From the NCBI GenBank assembly GCA_934365945.1, contig CAKRNE010000021.1, positions 1 to 41,789 of the forward strand: a DNA stretch of 41,789 bases, in the 5' to 3' direction. Every line of letters begins with the position of its first letter. Within the stretch, counting starts at the first letter, position 1. Below, one piece after another: positions 6,270-13,382 of this stretch. The notes beneath the pieces were generated by a model that was not told the DNA's origin, made no database searches, and worked only from the letters and a program-made list of their open reading frames with translations. A program made the position numbers and the translations under genes. Origin of the DNA: an uncultured Agathobacter sp. GTDB lineage: Bacteria; Bacillota; Clostridia; Lachnospirales; Lachnospiraceae.

Positions 6270-7634
6270 ATGAATACAAAGAAATATGAAGAGCTTCTTG
6301 TTTTATTGAGAAGTCACAAAACGGATAAGGAAATTCTGGAGGTTTTGTCAGATTATCATGAGAATGATATTGCTGATATGCTTGCAGGAATGAACGAGAA
6401 GGAGCGCAAACGTCTTTACAGGCTCCTTGGAACACAGCGGACTGCAGAGATTTTTGCATATCTTGATGAGCCACAGGCCTATTTTGATGAGTTGTCTGTG
6501 GAGCAGGCTGCAAGGGTAGTATCGTTGATGGATTCGGATGATGCTGTCGATTTGCTTGAAAATCTGGAGGATGAGGACAAGAAGGAGATTGTAGAGCATC
6601 TGGATGAGGAAGCGGAAAAGGATGTCAGGATGCTTCTGTCATATGACGATGATGAAATCGGCAGCTATATGACAACCAACTACATCTGTATTCCGAGCGG
6701 TCTGACAGTGAAGCAGGCGATGAGTCAGCTTGTGAAGCAGGCGGGCGAAAACGACAATATCATGACTATATATGTGGTTGATTCAGAAGAATGCTTTGCG
6801 GGAGCTATTGATTTAAAGGATTTAATCACTGCCAGGGAGGGGATGAATCTGGAAAGCATTATAGCCCATTCATATCCGTATGTGCTCGACCATGAGAAAA
6901 TCGATGATTGTATCGACACAATCAAGGACTACGCTGAGGATTCAATTCCGGTGCTCTCAAAGGATAAGCATATCCTCGGTGTCATCACTTCTGATGATAT
7001 TGTAGAGATGGTAGACAATGAGATGGGTGAGGACTATGCAAAGCTCGCCGGACTGACCGCAGAGGAGGATCTGAAGGAAACCACACTGCAGAGCATGAAA
7101 AAGAGAATGCCGTGGCTTATCATCCTGCTTTTCCTTGGAATGATAGTGTCTTCCGTAGTCGGAATATTTGAGAATGTGGTAGCGGCTTTGCCGATAGTCA
7201 TCTGCTTCCAGTCGCTGGTGCTTGATATGGCAGGAAACGTAGGAACACAGTCACTTGCTGTCACAATCAGAGTACTCATGGATGAGAATTTAAGAGGTAA
7301 GCAGAAGCTTTTGCTCGTAGTAAAAGAGGTAAGAATAGGCCTTGTAAATGGCGGTTTGCTGGGAATAATGGCACTTGTATTTCTGGGAATATATGTGCAT
7401 CTGTTCAAGGGCTACACATGGCTTGGAGCATTTGCGGTATCAGGCTGTGTAGGAGTTTCACTGCTTGTGGCAATGGCAATTTCAAGCCTTGTGGGCACTG
7501 TGATTCCGATGTTTTTCCACAAGATAAAGATTGACCCGGCGGTTGCGTCAGGCCCGCTTATTACGACAGTGAATGATTTGGTGGCAGTTGTGACCTATTA
7601 TGGACTGGCATTTCTTTTCCTGATTGAATTGTAA
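6270..7634 (+). CDS. mgtE: MgtE-family magnesium transporter
   Basis: A 454-residue protein of normal length for the family. Residues 1 to about 130 are the helical, acidic N domain (SDYHENDIADMLAGMNE). A pair of CBS domains follows (about 135-255; IGSYMTTNYICIPSGLTVKQA and PVLSKDKHILGVITSDDIVE), which sense cytosolic Mg2+. Then come five membrane helices (about 280-454) with the hallmark pore motifs MAGNVGTQSLAVTIR and DPAVASGPLITTVNDL. MgtE is a Mg2+-gated channel for Mg2+ uptake, closed when Mg2+ is abundant. AGGAG precedes the ATG. The leader has two terminator-like hairpins, so expression may also be controlled by attenuation. Confidence 0.96.
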   Translation: MNTKKYEELLVLLRSHKTDKEILEVLSDYHENDIADMLAGMNEKERKRLYRLLGTQRTAEIFAYLDEPQAYFDELSVEQAARVVSLMDSDDAVDLLENLEDEDKKEIVEHLDEEAEKDVRMLLSYDDDEIGSYMTTNYICIPSGLTVKQAMSQLVKQAGENDNIMTIYVVDSEECFAGAIDLKDLITAREGMNLESIIAHSYPYVLDHEKIDDCIDTIKDYAEDSIPVLSKDKHILGVITSDDIVEMVDNEMGEDYAKLAGLTAEEDLKETTLQSMKKRMPWLIILLFLGMIVSSVVGIFENVVAALPIVICFQSLVLDMAGNVGTQSLAVTIRVLMDENLRGKQKLLLVVKEVRIGLVNGGLLGIMALVFLGIYVHLFKGYTWLGAFAVSGCVGVSLLVAMAISSLVGTVIPMFFHKIKIDPAVASGPLITTVNDLVAVVTYYGLAFLFLIEL

Positions 7635-7669
7635 AATTTGTCGTATTACACAAACATTTAGAATATATC

Positions 7670-7722
7670 TTGACAAGAGTGTGCATATACTGTATATATT
7701 TATATATACAGTATATGCACAC
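7670..7722 (+). promoter_or_regulatory. Promoter overlapped by a 44-bp near-perfect palindrome (GntR operator)
   Basis: TTGACA (7670-7675) is followed after 17 bp by a TATATA -10 (7693-7698). Across the spacer, the -10 and the start site lies a palindrome with two perfect 21-bp arms (7679-7699 and 7702-7722) around TT; the outer end is GTGTGCATATACTG. The operon it drives encodes a YtrA-type GntR repressor. Repressors of that group bind long inverted repeats over their own promoter, so this is very probably its operator. As RNA it would also be a long hairpin. Confidence 0.75.
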
Positions 7723-7756
7723 CTATTTTAATTGTGGAAAAGCAAAGGAGAGAGTT

Positions 7757-8644
7757 ATGCTAAGGGTTCATGAATTGGATAAGGAAATGTCCGGGGAGGA
7801 CAGGTTTCATCTGGAAAATATATCGTTTCATTTGCCAAAGGGCTACATATGCGGTCTCGTAGGAGAAAACGGAGCAGGCAAGACAACGCTTTTACGCTGC
7901 CTGATGGGACTGTATAGGTCAACAGGAGACATAGTAATAGATGGACACGATTTAAACAGCGATGAGGCAGCCGCCAGAGGAGAAATAGCGGTAGTATGTG
8001 ATGAGGGATTTTTTGATGAGAATATAAATCTTGAAAAGCTCGGAAAATACTATGGGCAGATGTATGTGCGGTTTGATATGGAAAAGTACCTGGGATATCT
8101 TGAGAGATTTAACCTTGATAGAAAGCAGAAATACAAAAAACTGTCCAAAGGTATGAAAATCAAAGCGCAGCTTGCATTTGCACTATCGTATGGAGCAAAG
8201 CTTTTTTTGTTCGATGAGCCTACTGCAGGGCTTGATAAGCACTTCAGGGAGGATTTTTTAAGGCTGTGTACAGAGCTTGTGTCGGATGGTGGAAAAAGCA
8301 TTATCATTTCTTCTCATATTACGGAGGATCTGGACAGAATAGCAGACTATATTGCATATATGCAGGCAGGGAGGCTACTGTTTTTTAAGTCTAAGGATGC
8401 TGTGTGTGAGCATTTTCGGATAGTTACAGGACCTGTATATAAATGTAAGCTGATACCAAAGGAAGCAGTGGTTTACATGGAAGAAGGCACATACAGCTCC
8501 ACTGCCATGGTTATAAGGGATAAATGTATTCTGGTAGACAGAGAGCTTCAAGAGCATACTCCGGATATCAGGGAGCTGATACATTATCTGGTGAAAGGGG
8601 GAAAGGAAAATGCCGAAAATATTGTGGAAAAATATTTTGGATAG
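7757..8644 (+). CDS. ABC transporter ATP-binding protein (YtrB-like)
   Basis: A 295-residue ATPase. Walker A GENGAGKT is at residues 36-43, a degenerate signature LSKGM near 129-133, and Walker B LFLFDEPTAGLD near 149-160 with E154. The Q-loop position reads VVCDEG, so the usual Gln is missing. A C-terminal extension of about 80 residues follows the switch His. The start at 7757 is set by AGGAG 8 nt upstream; an in-frame ATG at 7670 would run through the operator. The next gene, a membrane protein, overlaps by 35 nt. Regulator-linked ABC modules of this type respond to cell-wall-active compounds in Bacillus (Ytr); the substrate here is unknown. Confidence 0.87.
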   Translation: MLRVHELDKEMSGEDRFHLENISFHLPKGYICGLVGENGAGKTTLLRCLMGLYRSTGDIVIDGHDLNSDEAAARGEIAVVCDEGFFDENINLEKLGKYYGQMYVRFDMEKYLGYLERFNLDRKQKYKKLSKGMKIKAQLAFALSYGAKLFLFDEPTAGLDKHFREDFLRLCTELVSDGGKSIIISSHITEDLDRIADYIAYMQAGRLLFFKSKDAVCEHFRIVTGPVYKCKLIPKEAVVYMEEGTYSSTAMVIRDKCILVDRELQEHTPDIRELIHYLVKGGKENAENIVEKYFG

Positions 8645-9287
8645 CAGCAGGCATGAGCTTGTTTTGGCCATAGTTATGATACCATTATTCTGGCTTGGAA
8701 TTACAGAAGGCTCATTTGGAGGCCTGAATCAGGTAATGTATATATACAATTTGATGATCAGCATTTTTTCCATTTTCAGCAATCATAATAGAAGCGCATT
8801 TGAATTGCCACAGTATATGTATCTGGCTCCGTATTCAAGAGAACAAAGACAGCATTATATACAAAAAATGTTCAAATACAGATTCCGTGTGTCGTATATA
8901 GTGCTGCTTTTACCTATATTAATCACAGCAATAATCAGGCCTGATAAGACTCTGACAGTATCAGGAATAGTCTATTATATGTGTGAGATGCTTGTAATGG
9001 CAGGTATTTTGTATTGTACTTCATTTGACAATTATCTGGGCAGCGTGAATCCGGGCAGATTAACGACATTTGATGTAATCATGTTTATGTCTGCGGCGGT
9101 TGTTGCCGCAAGCTATGACCAGAATGACAGCTCGCTGGATTTGGTTCAGATATTAATTTCTTTAGTGATAGGTGTGTTTTTTATATCGATGATTGTATCC
9201 TACAGGAAAAAATATTATGACGATATTGTTCGCTGTATGGCAGATTACGAGTTTGCGGAATCAAAAAAAGACAAAAAAATTGCGTAG
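8610..9287 (+). CDS. ABC transporter membrane subunit, ABC-2-like
   Basis: A 225-residue hydrophobic protein with about six predicted membrane helices (near residues 17-35, 43-58, 95-112, 120-138, 152-168, 178-196) and a charged C-terminal tail (YEFAESKKDKK). It has no domain that I can name, but its size and topology, and its 35-nt overlap with the ATPase gene, make it the cognate permease. GGGGGAAAGG is 4 nt or more upstream of the ATG. The regulator gene starts 8 nt after its stop. Confidence 0.75.
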   Translation: MPKILWKNILDSSRHELVLAIVMIPLFWLGITEGSFGGLNQVMYIYNLMISIFSIFSNHNRSAFELPQYMYLAPYSREQRQHYIQKMFKYRFRVSYIVLLLPILITAIIRPDKTLTVSGIVYYMCEMLVMAGILYCTSFDNYLGSVNPGRLTTFDVIMFMSAAVVAASYDQNDSSLDLVQILISLVIGVFFISMIVSYRKKYYDDIVRCMADYEFAESKKDKKIA

Positions 9288-9295
9288 AGGTGTGT

Positions 9296-9667
9296 ATGAA
9301 AATAGTCATTTCAACAACAGTTAGTATGCCGATATATGAGCAGATTATAAATCAGATACGCGATGCAGTGGTAAGTGGTGAGCTTAAGGCTGGCGATGGC
9401 ATGCCGTCGATCAGAGTGCTGGCAAAGGAGCTGGCAGTCAGTGTGATTACGACAAAGCGTGCTTATGAGGAACTGGAAAAGGAAGGCGTAATAGAGTCGG
9501 TGCCGGGGCGTGGATTTTACGTGTGCGAGCAGAAAAATGATCTTTTGCGTGAGAAACAGATGATGAATCTTGAGAACAGGATGTCAGAGCTGCTTGCAGA
9601 TTGTGAGAATGCCGGAATGACCGTGAAGGATATAATAGATATGGTTCGTGTATTGGGAGAAAAATAA
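9296..9667 (+). CDS. GntR-family regulator, YtrA subfamily
   Basis: A 123-residue protein. The N-terminal winged HTH matches GntR proteins (PIYEQIINQIRDAVVSGELK, then MPSIRVLAKELAVSVITTKRAYEELEKEG, wing GRGFYV). The C-terminal part is only about 40 residues, the short helical dimerisation module that defines the YtrA type and has no ligand pocket. ATG 9296 has AGAGG 5 nt upstream; a GTG at 9290 is possible. Its stop overlaps the next ATPase start by one base (TAATG). It probably represses the whole operon from the 7679-7722 palindrome. Confidence 0.92.
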   Translation: MKIVISTTVSMPIYEQIINQIRDAVVSGELKAGDGMPSIRVLAKELAVSVITTKRAYEELEKEGVIESVPGRGFYVCEQKNDLLREKQMMNLENRMSELLADCENAGMTVKDIIDMVRVLGEK

Positions 9668-10317
9668 TGGATGAGACAATTATAAAAATAGAAAATGCCA
9701 CTTTAAAATTAAAAAAATTTGTCATTAAGCCTGCAAATATAGAAATACCAAAGGGCTATATTGTAGGCATACAGGGAGAAAACGGTGCGGGAAAGACCAC
9801 ACTGCTTCATATGATGCTTGGAATGTATGACAAAATGAAGGGCAAAATATACATAGACGGTCTTGATGTTGTAAAAAATAAGACCAAGGTAAAAGAGCTT
9901 GTAGGAATAGTGTCGCAGGACAGGAAATTTTACCTGTCGCAGGATGCCAATGGAAACGAAAAAATATACAGTCCATTTTATAAGAACTGGGATAGTGAGG
10001 AGTATCACAGGATGCTTGCGCATTTGGAGCTTTCCCCAAGACGCAGATTGTGCTCGTTTTCTACAGGAGAAATGATAAAGTATCAGTTTGCATTTGCGGC
10101 AGCATACAGACCCAAAGTGCTTCTGATGGATGAGCCAACTGCCAATCTCGACCCGGTGTTCAGGGATGACTTCTTAAAATTACTGCAGGAATTTGTGGCA
10201 GAGTATGAGATGACAATACTCTTTGCCACGCATCTGGACGAGGATTTGTCGAGGGTGGCAGACTATGTTATAGATATAAAGAACGGAGAATATTCAATGC
10301 GTGAGATGCTAGAGTAG
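9667..10317 (+). CDS. Second ABC ATP-binding protein of the GntR operon
   Basis: A 216-residue compact ATPase. Walker A GENGAGKT is at residues 37-44, a Q-loop at IVSQD (about residue 84), Walker B VLLMDEPTANLD (E156), and the switch His in FATHLDED. The signature is unusual: FSTGEM (131-136) replaces LSGGQ, a variation also seen in other short ATPases paired with YtrA-type regulators. It starts on the last base of the GntR stop codon. It may pair with the 10416 membrane protein or form a heterodimer with the 7757 ATPase. Confidence 0.87.
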   Translation: MDETIIKIENATLKLKKFVIKPANIEIPKGYIVGIQGENGAGKTTLLHMMLGMYDKMKGKIYIDGLDVVKNKTKVKELVGIVSQDRKFYLSQDANGNEKIYSPFYKNWDSEEYHRMLAHLELSPRRRLCSFSTGEMIKYQFAFAAAYRPKVLLMDEPTANLDPVFRDDFLKLLQEFVAEYEMTILFATHLDEDLSRVADYVIDIKNGEYSMREMLE

Positions 10318-10415
10318 CTTATAATTGCTGGTGGTCACACGGGGATGAGAATAGTATGATTTTATGAATTGTATTATGCGTACAGCACGCAATAGAAAAC
10401 AGATGGAGATGTGAA

Positions 10416-10928
10416 ATGGATATGAGTACCCTGATTAAAACGGAGCACGACAATTGGAAAAAGCGCATGATGGTTGAGACCTGCGGAACGTATGTCCTCA
10501 TGAATATGGGCATGGGTTTTGTGGTAATCGCAGGTGCATTTTGTGGTGTAATGAATACTGAATTTGATCTTTATTATTATAATATGGTGGTATTTTTTAC
10601 ATTTGGATTGTATTATGCACAGTCCAGATACATTACATATATATGGGAAAATGGTAGAAAAGTTAATATATTTGAGAAATATATATATTCGCCGGTTGAC
10701 CTTAAAAAGTTGAGAAAAGCAAAGCTTATAGTAGTTGGAAAAAATATTATGATACCGGTCATACTTGGACAGCTTTCAGCAATTTTTGTGAGAGGGGCAG
10801 ATTATGGATGGCATGTAAAAAGCTGGCTCGATTTGGGACTGTATACACCGGTTATGGTGGGAATTGGTTTTTTGATTTTTAAGGAAGCTGAGCATAGATG
10901 GCTGTGCTTTAAGGCAGTAAGAAATTAA
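10416..10928 (+). CDS. Small integral membrane protein, probable ABC transporter subunit
   Basis: A 170-residue protein with about four hydrophobic helices (near residues 28-48, 56-72, 108-126 and 140-160). The cytoplasmic loop IFEKYIYSPVDLKKLRKAK is reminiscent of ABC-2 permeases. GGAG is 8 nt before the ATG. It lies 98 bp after the second ATPase with no terminator between, so it is probably the last gene of the operon. It is short for a full permease and may need to dimerise. I recognise no named family. Confidence 0.65.
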   Translation: MDMSTLIKTEHDNWKKRMMVETCGTYVLMNMGMGFVVIAGAFCGVMNTEFDLYYYNMVVFFTFGLYYAQSRYITYIWENGRKVNIFEKYIYSPVDLKKLRKAKLIVVGKNIMIPVILGQLSAIFVRGADYGWHVKSWLDLGLYTPVMVGIGFLIFKEAEHRWLCFKAVRN

Positions 10929-10956
10929 GCCTGCAAATAAAAGGATAATTTCTAAT

Positions 10957-11007
10957 TTGTGTTTTAGATGTAAATCCGCTATACTATTGATATAGTATTG
11001 CGGATTT
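10957..11007 (+). promoter_or_regulatory. Promoter embedded in an inverted repeat, upstream of the DUF4160/DUF2442 pair
   Basis: TTGTGT (10957-10962), 17 bp, TATACT (10980-10985). The -10 lies inside a 16-bp inverted repeat (10972-10987 and 10992-11007, AAATCCGCTATACTAT and its complement with one mismatch, TGAT between). The repeat could be an operator for autoregulation by the pair and could also act as the terminator of the upstream ABC operon. Both readings are inference. Confidence 0.55.
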
Positions 11008-11031
11008 GTTTCTATAGAAAGAGGGTAAAAT

Positions 11032-11292
11032 ATGCCAGAGATATCATTATTTTATGGGATTAGAGTCACTATGTATTATAATGACCATATGCCACCACAT
11101 TTTCATGCTGAATATAATGGACATAAAGCATTGGTAGATATTAATAATATACAAGTAATCAGAGGTTCTTTGCCGAATAAACAATTACGATTGATATTGG
11201 CCTGGTGTACGATTCATCAGGATGAATTAATGCAGAATTGGGAATTGGCTAAGGACATGAAACCGTTGAACAAAATTAATCCACTTATATAA
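11032..11292 (+). CDS. DUF4160 protein, putative toxin-antitoxin component
   Basis: An 86-residue protein with the DUF4160 hallmark at its start: a short strand (GIRVTMYYNDH) followed by MPPHFHAEYNG, a histidine-rich motif. The C-terminal helix (LRLILAWCTIHQDELMQNWELAKDM) is also typical. DUF4160 genes are nearly always next to a DUF2442 gene, as here with 15 bp between this stop and the next start, and the pair is listed as a putative toxin-antitoxin system. The biochemical activity is not established. GAGGG precedes the ATG. Confidence 0.88.
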   Translation: MPEISLFYGIRVTMYYNDHMPPHFHAEYNGHKALVDINNIQVIRGSLPNKQLRLILAWCTIHQDELMQNWELAKDMKPLNKINPLI

Positions 11293-11307
11293 TGCGAGGT
11301 GAAATAT

Positions 11308-11592
11308 ATGAATGAATATTTTCCTACAGTTGTACAGGTAATACCTTTAGATAATTATCATGTACAGGTTTTCTTTGATGATGGTAAAATAGTTGATTAT
11401 GATACAACACAAGATCTTAAGTCTTCAATTTTTGAGCCTTTGAGAGATATTGAAAATTTTAAAAATGCATGTACGGTAATGAATGGAACGCTTGCATGGG
11501 ATATCTCCGGAAAAATGGATGAAAGTGATTGTATAGATATTGATCCATTTACATTGTATGAATTGAAGGCTATTAATAGTCTGATTGCGTAA
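11308..11592 (+). CDS. DUF2442 protein, partner of DUF4160
   Basis: A 94-residue protein with the DUF2442 pattern: a beta-rich N-terminus (VVQVIPLDNYHVQVFFDDGKIVDYD), a LRDIENF segment and the conserved GTLAWDISG motif near residue 70, ending in an acidic strand and helix. ATG 11308 is chosen because GAGG sits 8 nt upstream; the in-frame GTG at 11299 overlaps that site. DUF2442 domains are also found fused to HTH domains in other species, so this partner is the more likely autoregulator and antitoxin. That assignment is inference. Confidence 0.87.
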   Translation: MNEYFPTVVQVIPLDNYHVQVFFDDGKIVDYDTTQDLKSSIFEPLRDIENFKNACTVMNGTLAWDISGKMDESDCIDIDPFTLYELKAINSLIA

Positions 11593-11657
11593 GATTAGAA
11601 CCATTTTCACGTATCACAGCCTTACAATCCTTTTAAAGCATGCAATGAGTTTTTTTA

Positions 11658-11686
11658 TTGGCTTTATTTGGTAACTAGTGTATACT
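11658..11686 (+). promoter_or_regulatory. Promoter of the prolyl isomerase/two-component operon
   Basis: TTGGCT (11658-11663), exactly 17 bp, TATACT (11681-11686), 60 bp before the ATG at 11746. No terminator is seen before the end of the kinase gene, so the three genes are probably one transcript. Confidence 0.6.
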
Positions 11687-11745
11687 ATTTGCATATAACA
11701 GCTTTGTTAAGCAGATATAAATACGCATAAAAGAAAGGTATAATC

Positions 11746-12705
11746 ATGGACATCGTATTAGGAAATTACAAAGGCTTAAAGGCAAACATCCCTTATATTG
11801 CATATACAGAGGAGGATGTTAATTCACAGATAGCTACACTTCTGTCAGGAAATCCTGTCAGAGAGCAGAAAACAGGCCCACTTGCGATGGGCGACACGGC
11901 AGTAATCGACTACGAGGGCTTTAAGGATGGAGTTGCGTTTGAAGGCGGAAAGGCTGAGAAATACCCTCTCGGAATTGGTTCAGGCTCCTTTATTCCGGGC
12001 TTTGAGGAGCAGCTTGTAGGCATGGAAATCGGTGAGGACAGAGACATCAATCTCTCATTCCCTGAGCAGTATCATGCGCCTGAGCTCGCAGGCAAAGCGG
12101 TTGTTTTCAAGGTTAAGCTGCACGAGATTTACAATGAGAAGGAAGCAGAGCTGAATGATGAATTTGCAGCTTCTCTCAATTTCCCAGAGGTACAGTCAGT
12201 GGAGGATTTAAAGAAATATATCAACGAGTATCTTGAGTACCAGGTAGAGGCAAGAAAGGCTGATGCGGCAAGAGAAAAGCTCTATGACCAGATTCTCGAA
12301 AGCAGTTCATGCCTTGTTCCACCACAGGCAGTAGAAACAGCGGTAAATATGCAGCTTCAGCAGATGGCGGCATCATTTGCACAGCAGGGTGTGGCTATGG
12401 AGCAGTATCTTCAGATGACAGGCAAGACTATGGACAGCTTAAAGGATGAGCTCAAGCCGGTAGCACAGAAGCAGGCAAAGCTTGAGGCTGTTCTTGATGA
12501 AATCATCAGAGTGGAAAATATCACTGTATCCGACGAGGAGATGGATGAGCAGTATGAGCTTATTTCACAGAAGTATGGTCAGCCTGTTGACGTCGTAAAG
12601 CAGGTGATTCCAAAGGCACAGCTCAAGCCGGATTTACTTCGTATGAAGGCATCACAGCTCATCATCGATGCGGCTGAGATTATCATGGAAGAAAGCGGAA
12701 AATAA
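11746..12705 (+). CDS. Trigger-factor-like FKBP peptidyl-prolyl isomerase lacking the ribosome-binding domain
   Basis: A 319-residue soluble protein. Residues about 45-130 form an FKBP-type isomerase domain (MGDTAVIDYEGFKDG, FIPGFEEQLVGMEIGE, FPEQYH, VVFKVKLHEI). Residues about 135-315 are all helical and match the trigger-factor C-terminal chaperone domain (LNDEFAASLNFPEVQSVEDL). The N-terminal domain that docks trigger factor on the ribosome is absent, and there is no signal peptide. It is therefore a paralogue, not the housekeeping chaperone. Its stop overlaps the response-regulator start by one base, so its dose is tied to a signalling system. A link to folding of sensor or transporter proteins is plausible but unproven. 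Confidence 0.88.
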   Translation: MDIVLGNYKGLKANIPYIAYTEEDVNSQIATLLSGNPVREQKTGPLAMGDTAVIDYEGFKDGVAFEGGKAEKYPLGIGSGSFIPGFEEQLVGMEIGEDRDINLSFPEQYHAPELAGKAVVFKVKLHEIYNEKEAELNDEFAASLNFPEVQSVEDLKKYINEYLEYQVEARKADAAREKLYDQILESSSCLVPPQAVETAVNMQLQQMAASFAQQGVAMEQYLQMTGKTMDSLKDELKPVAQKQAKLEAVLDEIIRVENITVSDEEMDEQYELISQKYGQPVDVVKQVIPKAQLKPDLLRMKASQLIIDAAEIIMEESGK

Positions 12706-13376
12706 TGTATAGAATATTTTTGGTTGAGGATGACGAGACCATAGCAAAGCTTGTCAGAAGACATTTGGAAAAATGGGATTATGATGTGCATGTGGTGCAG
12801 AAATTTGATGCTGTAATGTCAGAGTTTGCGGCATTTGATCCGCAGCTTGTGCTTATGGATATCGGTCTGCCGTTTTACAATGGGTATCACTGGTGTACGG
12901 AAATCAGAAGGGTATCAAAGGTTCCTGTGGTTTTTCTGTCATCCGCAGCTGATAATATGAATATAGTGATGGCTGTCAGCATGGGCGCAGACGACTTTAT
13001 AGCAAAGCCGTTTGACCTCGAGGTGCTGACCGTCAAAATACAGGCTATCATCAGGCGCTGCTATGATTTTGGCGCAAACAACAGTGTTTTGGAGCATAAT
13101 GGTGCCATGCTCAACATATCTGATGCTACCATAACCTATGGCGATAAAAAGCTTGAGCTTACAAAGAATGAGCTCAAAATATTGCAGACACTTTTTGACA
13201 ACAGGGAAAGAATTGTATCACGCAGCCTTCTTATGGAGAAGCTGTGGGAGAGTGATGCGTATGTGGACGAGAATACACTTTCGGTGAATGTCAACAGGCT
13301 GCGTAAAAAGCTGGATTCTATAGGACTTGAGAGCTTTATTGTCACAAAAAAGGGGCTTGGGTACAGGCTGGGGTGA
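12705..13376 (+). CDS. OmpR-type response regulator, BceR-like
   Basis: A 223-residue protein. The receiver domain (1 to about 118) has the acidic pair ED9-10, phospho-acceptor D52 in LMDIGLP, and the conserved Lys in IAKPFD. The C-terminal winged helix (about 125-223; LTKNELKILQTLFDNRERIVSRS, VNRLRKKLDSIG, TKKGLGYRLG) binds DNA. The architecture and the linked kinase and FtsX-type transporter point to the BceR group, which senses peptide antibiotics through the transporter. Translation is coupled to the isomerase gene (TAATG). The TTACA-N4-TGTAA site at 16558-16571 before the transporter operon is a probable target. Confidence 0.95.
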   Translation: MYRIFLVEDDETIAKLVRRHLEKWDYDVHVVQKFDAVMSEFAAFDPQLVLMDIGLPFYNGYHWCTEIRRVSKVPVVFLSSAADNMNIVMAVSMGADDFIAKPFDLEVLTVKIQAIIRRCYDFGANNSVLEHNGAMLNISDATITYGDKKLELTKNELKILQTLFDNRERIVSRSLLMEKLWESDAYVDENTLSVNVNRLRKKLDSIGLESFIVTKKGLGYRLG

Positions 13377-13382
13377 GAGGTC

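Noticed and set aside
7670..7756. N-terminal extension of the ABC ATPase from 7670
   Set aside because: It would translate the promoter and palindrome; AGGAG before 7757 gives the family-like start.
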